In this document: one piece after another, positions 59,505-64,000 of the stretch
Position numbering within the stretch: position 1 is the stretch's first letter
How the letters are laid out: every line of letters begins with the position of its first letter
Origin: Elysia marginata
Taxonomy: Eukaryota; Mollusca; Gastropoda; Plakobranchidae
Assembly (NCBI GenBank): GCA_019649035.1
Contig: BMAT01005044.1
Span: 454,184 to 518,183, forward strand
Length of the DNA stretch: 64,000 nucleotides
Reading direction: 5' to 3'
Made by a program: the position numbers and the translations under genes
Notes under the pieces: model-generated
Told to the model about the DNA's origin: nothing
The model's database searches: none
The model's input: only the letters and a program-made list of their open reading frames with translations

Positions 59505-59797
59505 CTTAATCTACTAAAGCTCTAAGCGCATGTGGGGCTCCCCGACAGGCCATTTCAACCATCTACCCTTTAAACTCACAGAGGAGCAGTGGAAGCGCAT
59601 CACTCTGGAACAATGACAATAGTTATGTTTCAATGCCTATAGCTTAGTATTCATTTTAAGCCTGACGGCAGAGAAGAAATGTATGTGTATAGCCTTTCTC
59701 AAGGACCAAACACGAACCAGCAGAACCAGTGATTCAAACCCCAGACTTCTCAGTCTGCAATCTGGCTGTCTACCCATAGATCAAGACGCCACAGTGT
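59505..59797 (-). mobile_element. tRNA-derived SINE, copy B
   Basis: The minus-strand head has an A-box-like TGATCTATGGG (about 59785) and a B-box-like GGGTTTGAATCAC (about 59730). The body (plus-strand CCGACAGGCCATTTCAACCA, GAGCAGTGGAAGCGCATCAC, ATGCCTATAGC, TTTAAGCCTGACGGCAGAG) aligns with copy A at 50812-51087. It looks older in the head than copy A. Confidence 0.72.
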
Positions 59798-62344
59798 AAA
59801 ACAACCTGTGTAATCCGTGTTTCTTCAATGAATTCTAGACGAAAAAAAGCTGTGAACGCAAAAATCTCATTAAACCTTTATATGCCAGAAAATTTACAAT
59901 CTTCAGTGACTTTCCTTAGGAGTTGGTGTAATGGTAGAACAAAACACAAAGATTGGGAAAGTGAGGTGACACGTGAAAAAGATAGAAAGAATGCTAAAGA
60001 GATAGTAGAGAAGGAGAGAGGGACGAGAAAGAAGCTTAGAGAAGCTGTGGTAGAGATGTAAGGAGTGGGAGGGTAAAAAGTGCGGCTTTTAAAATTGTCT
60101 TAGGCCGTGAAGAAGCAAGACAACCACAGCACAACGTCTTTTGATATAGTCGTTGGATTCTTAGACATGTCCTATTTAGGAAGTGTCTAGCTTGTCTCCT
60201 CTAGAAGAAACCGTCTTTTTCATTCATCACATTCACACGTGCGAAAACATTGGGTTTGGATGTTCGAAAGAAAAAGAAAGAAAAAAATGGTCGAGGGATA
60301 TCAGGGGGGGGGGGGTAAAGATGAGTGAGGATAGGATCTAGGCTGAGGTAGTAAAGGGTATTCAACATTATGCGGAACCTCAGCTTTTTATTAATTCATT
60401 TTTAAACCTAGGCGACAGAGGAGCGGTTGGTTGTTACTTAGGTTTTCATCAGGCCTAAAAAGCGTCGCCTGGTTGCGCACCGTAGTATGGTGTCACACCC
60501 TCTTCCCGTCCCCTCTCATCCTCCATTTTACTCTAAGCTTTAAAGCGAGACCGGAAACCGCTCTTGAAGGCGAGCCTCGAGGATGCCGGGAAATCGATGG
60601 TGGCGCGATCGTATTCTCCAGAGCCTTTTTTCTTGTTTGAGAAGAGATTGGGCGAGTACGATTTTAACACCGTGTGTGTGTTTTTATAAACGAGAGTGGC
60701 TTTCCTGAATTGAGGGTGGGGAATGTATGAACCCTTAGATTGTTTGAATACTATGTACTTCTATGCGTGATCAATCCGTGTCTTAACTATAATCCATACA
60801 CGTGCGATGAAAAGTTTGCACTTGACTGACACGCTTTTTTTTACTGTTTTGAACAGATACGAATGTTACGGTCAAATGTTGTTTGATTTTGTTTGTTTTG
60901 TTTTTTTTTATTGAGCAAGTGTAAATGTTACCCAAAGTACTAGTGTTTGTAAATTTTCACAAAAATTTAAATTATCAGTACATAGTTGGTTTAGCAGGGT
61001 GCCAAATTTTCCTACATGGGATTCATAAAGCTATTCCTGCATACTTGTCATGTTAAACATTGCCTGCTATGAACATCCCAGCTCCTTAACGATTCAATTG
61101 GGGCCCTGAACATTTTTTTACTGCAGGGTCACGCTAAAGAGAGACACAAGTACTGGGTAAACAAAACATCTCTTCGAGTTTGAAAAAAGGCTGATCAAAG
61201 ACAGGCAGAAATAAAGATGACTACGGTTGAAGCAAGGCCAATATGCATTTCATTCTGTGGGATTCTGTATGACTTCCTTGTCTTTAAGAAACGTTCTTGT
61301 TTTGAGCCAAAATTCAAACCCTCGTGACAGTTCTATTTTGTAAACTGTTTTATTATAATGTCCATTTCATAGGCACCCTTTAGTATTGAGAATACAATCG
61401 AGTGCTAACTTGGATTAACTGGTAAAACTTTACTTTAACACATTGTGAACATAATTATGATTAGCAAAACTATAAAAGCTGTGATAAAGAAACAACTGTA
61501 TTCGTCTTGAGAAATACTTGTTTACAAAAAGAGTAAAAGATGAAACCGATAGGCAACACGTGCAATACCGTACAACGACACTAGCATAACTTCTGCAGTA
61601 TTGGTTTCACTTTCGTTTTCAATGAATGTTCATAGTTCAAAATGCACATAAAGGACGTAAACCTCTAAGCCAATGTTGCAATACAGAAAAATTGCCTAAA
61701 ACGGTGAATAAGATAATTCCGCATTAATGTCTCAAGCTTAAAAGCTGAGACTTTACAAGGAACTCGATAAGTATCGTTATAAATTAACACACAGAGGGCA
61801 TAATGTAAACACCCTTGAGGTTTTCTTCACTAAAGATCAGCTGAGAAGCTTTACCAACGACTAAACAAGAGTCTCTTTGATGAAAGAAAAGACCTTTTAT
61901 GCTGTAAATGAGAAGCATGTGGCTTTTCATCAGCGCTTTAATCCTTTTTGTTATAGCCACCTTCAATCAATTTGAATGAAGAGCTAGTTTTAATGTCTTC
62001 GCATTGCTCATTGAGCGCGACTTCAAATTTAATAGGGTGTGTCATCAAAATTTAAAGCGCCTTTTCAAGTATTAAGTGCCTAAGATTGATCTTGTTCACA
62101 GACACTGCTACTATCTTAGTAAAGCCGCTTTGGCTAGAAGAACTACTTATGTCCTAGCAGAAATCAAAGGCTATAGCCGTCATTGTTAAATTTAAGAAAA
62201 AATATTAGCTGCTTTAATGCGACAAAATCGGACAGAAGGCTCTAAAGAAAAATCAATATTGAATAGGTATTTTAGTGTTGTTCAGTGGCTACTTTTATAA
62301 ATGAATAATGTAGTTAATATTATAATTCATACATTAACCGGTGG

Positions 62345-62640
62345 ATATGCTAGGTAGTGATCCAACCTATCTGCACGGTTTCGCGGTCAGGTCTGGGATT
62401 CCATTCCTGGCCTTTGAAGTCGACGTTCAGTATTTCGTGTAAGCTATTTAACCACATGCTCTCGGCGCACGCAGGCACTAGCTACACTAAATGAGTACCC
62501 GGTTATAAGCAGTGAAAAACTTCTCAATAAGCTAGAGTAACACGCTGTTTAACTGATGCTTCTTGACTGCCCAAAAAGTATAATGGGCTGGCAATGGTCC
62601 GTCAAAAAATCTTTATAAAGCGCATATAGCATTAATTTTA
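62345..62640 (+). mobile_element. tRNA-derived SINE, degraded head
   Basis: A B-box-like GGGATTCCATTCC (about 62395) is followed by a body with ACTAAATGAGTACCCGGTTA and a 3' region ending AAAGCGCATATAGCATTAAT, resembling the AAAGCGCTATA tail at the start of the window. The A box is poorly preserved. Confidence 0.5.
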
Positions 62641-63653
62641 AAGGGATTGGGCTCCATATAAAATCGCTTTTCACTTTTTTTTTATCATTTAAACTTCCTA
62701 GGTTTTGCTTTATACCATTTGATTTACAGACATATCTTCGTTTAAGACAGCACCACAGTTATATACCCAGATAGTTTAGGAACCATGCCTTTCACAGTTT
62801 TGTGGATGACATGTATTGATAACAAATTGATGCAATTCGGAAAGTTTTTTCTTTATAATCTTTGCTCCCTATTCCGTAAAGTAATTATTCGGAACATTAT
62901 TATTGTTGGGACATAGATTTAGTGAACATATTTCTTTTCCCTACTGCAATGAAATGCATTGTTAAATTTTTTTCTGCATTGTGTAAAACAAAAACAAATA
63001 CGTAACAGAATCTGAAAACCAAGCGAAGACAAAGTATGCACCTGTCGCCTTAGCCGAGTCCATACAAGGTGCTAACGAATGCTAGCGATATCGGTGTGAT
63101 TTGGTCAGCCCATCACAAAATACCTCATTGTTTCAAGAGAGCAGAATATTATTCTAGGTTTACTCACTACATGTTTTCCAATCCCATGTCACTCAGCATC
63201 ATCATTCATCAGTGTAGTGGGTGCCGGTATAGTGAATGTCCTAATAACGCCCCCCCCCCCCCGTCTGGGCTGTAGCATGGCATTGACCGAGTCAGTTCTG
63301 TAGCAGCACGGGCCTGTTCTGGTGGTCTCTCATGGGAGATGAGCATGTGATTAAGTCCCTATTGTCACAACGTCATCGTCACTTCTAATCAAACAAACTA
63401 GAGAAGTGGGTCTATGCGTGGTTTAGTGTGTGTGTGTATGTGAATTGTGCAGTCCACGACTTTGCATGTTGTTGGTACGGTGTGCCATTCACGGGTGATG
63501 CTAAATGTTCTGCATACTGTGGCGTTTCTTCGTAATTGTGTCTTTTAACCTGGATTTGCGCAGCAGTGCATGCTAAATGAATGGCATGTCTGCCACTCTC
63601 TTCTCCTTCATCTGTTCTCTGTTTATTTATCTTTTTCTTTGCCTGCCCATTTA

Positions 63654-63656
<3 letters not shown>

Positions 63657-63712
<56 letters not shown>
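63657..63712. repeat. CT microsatellite
   Basis: About 27 CT units. The Ser/Leu-rich frames are artefacts. Confidence 0.97.
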
Positions 63713-63715
<3 letters not shown>

Positions 63716-64000
63716 CTTTATTTTACTTCTGCCTTCCTGACAACACCTCAAGAACACTCAGTTATCTTTTTTTCCCTCTTTTCCCCTCTTTTGTTCTCTT
63801 TGTTTGATGAGTATGGTTAAGTGTTGGTGTGTTTTTGGATTCAATGGTTGCCTTAGGTGCGATTTGGATCTTGCCGTCGAAGTCGTTCAAAGAGGCTAAG
63901 CAAAGACCTTCATCATGAAACTTCTATTATAAGAAACGTAGGGGCAACATGGTGTAAGCTATGTTACTCTCGGTAGCAAAGCACTGGATACCCAAGGTAC

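Larger units (their letters stand above)
58838..64000 (+). other. Intron 3 of the SLC6 transporter, partial (at least 5.2 kb)
   Basis: It starts with donor GTGAGT. No frame resembling TM3 and later SLC6 sequence was found to the window end. Three tRNA-type SINEs, a CT microsatellite and homopolymer runs (poly-G at about 60305-60315, poly-C at about 63250-63261) are present. A GC-richer segment at about 60410-60660 may be part of a retroelement but cannot be named. Confidence 0.8.

Noticed and set aside
58838-64000. Search for the next transporter exon (TM3 region, G-I-G-Y-A-V type)
   Set aside because: No frame with this signature and flanking splice sites was found, so the exon is taken to lie beyond the window.
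1-64000. LTR retroelements, Polintons, CRISPR arrays, operons and bacterial-type genes
   Set aside because: No long terminal repeats, integrase, protease or capsid signatures, spacer arrays or gene clusters were recognised by eye. Degraded traces could still be found by a profile search.

Overview
This window is an AT-rich animal nuclear sequence that is almost entirely non-coding. It is crowded with microsatellites (GA/CT, GATA, GAA, CTA, CAT), tRNA-derived SINEs and old LINE fragments, and it holds two assembly gaps. Exons are short and introns are kilobases long. The recognisable transporter exons, the types of LINE and SINE, and the abundance of TAGATC and GATA/CT repeats fit a gastropod mollusc, perhaps a heterobranch such as a sea hare. 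That placement is inference, not proof.

The left part (1-10.5 kb) opens with a repeat tail and a CT-rich degenerate repeat, then a LINE fragment at 1.4-1.8 kb and a GA/AGT microsatellite. On the minus strand there is one credible host gene in two coding exons: a short start exon (10322-10355) and a long terminal exon (7368-8242). Together they give a 302-residue protein rich in cysteine and proline, with a duplicated block of about 49 residues, and I do not recognise its family. Its intron carries a CAT microsatellite, a 245-bp element with perfect 20-bp inverted ends, and an approximately 800-bp TAGATC-rich tract.

The middle (10.5-30 kb) looks intergenic. It has a decayed LINE (12.2-13.8 kb), a fresh-looking 258-bp tandem duplication, a 488-base gap, a tRNA-type SINE, a large GATA field (19.4-20.6 kb), purine microsatellites and the 3' end of a CR1-like LINE.

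The right part (30-64 kb) is the 5' portion of a plus-strand SLC6 monoamine transporter gene, most like the dopamine transporter (DAT). Three coding exons (30003-30066, 54295-54540, 58703-58837) join in frame to give the first 148 residues: the cytosolic N-terminus, TM1 with the amine-binding aspartate, and TM2. The remaining exons must lie beyond 64 kb. Intron 1 (24.2 kb) and intron 2 (4.2 kb) hold LINE relics of at least three kinds, several tRNA-type SINEs and many CT microsatellites. If the assignment holds, the product clears dopamine or a related amine from the synapse using sodium and chloride gradients.

I saw no rRNA, functional tRNA gene, CRISPR array, operon, or retrovirus- or Polinton-like element. 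No wholly new biological system stands out. The best candidate for something undescribed is the cysteine/proline-rich repeat protein at 7.4-10.4 kb.
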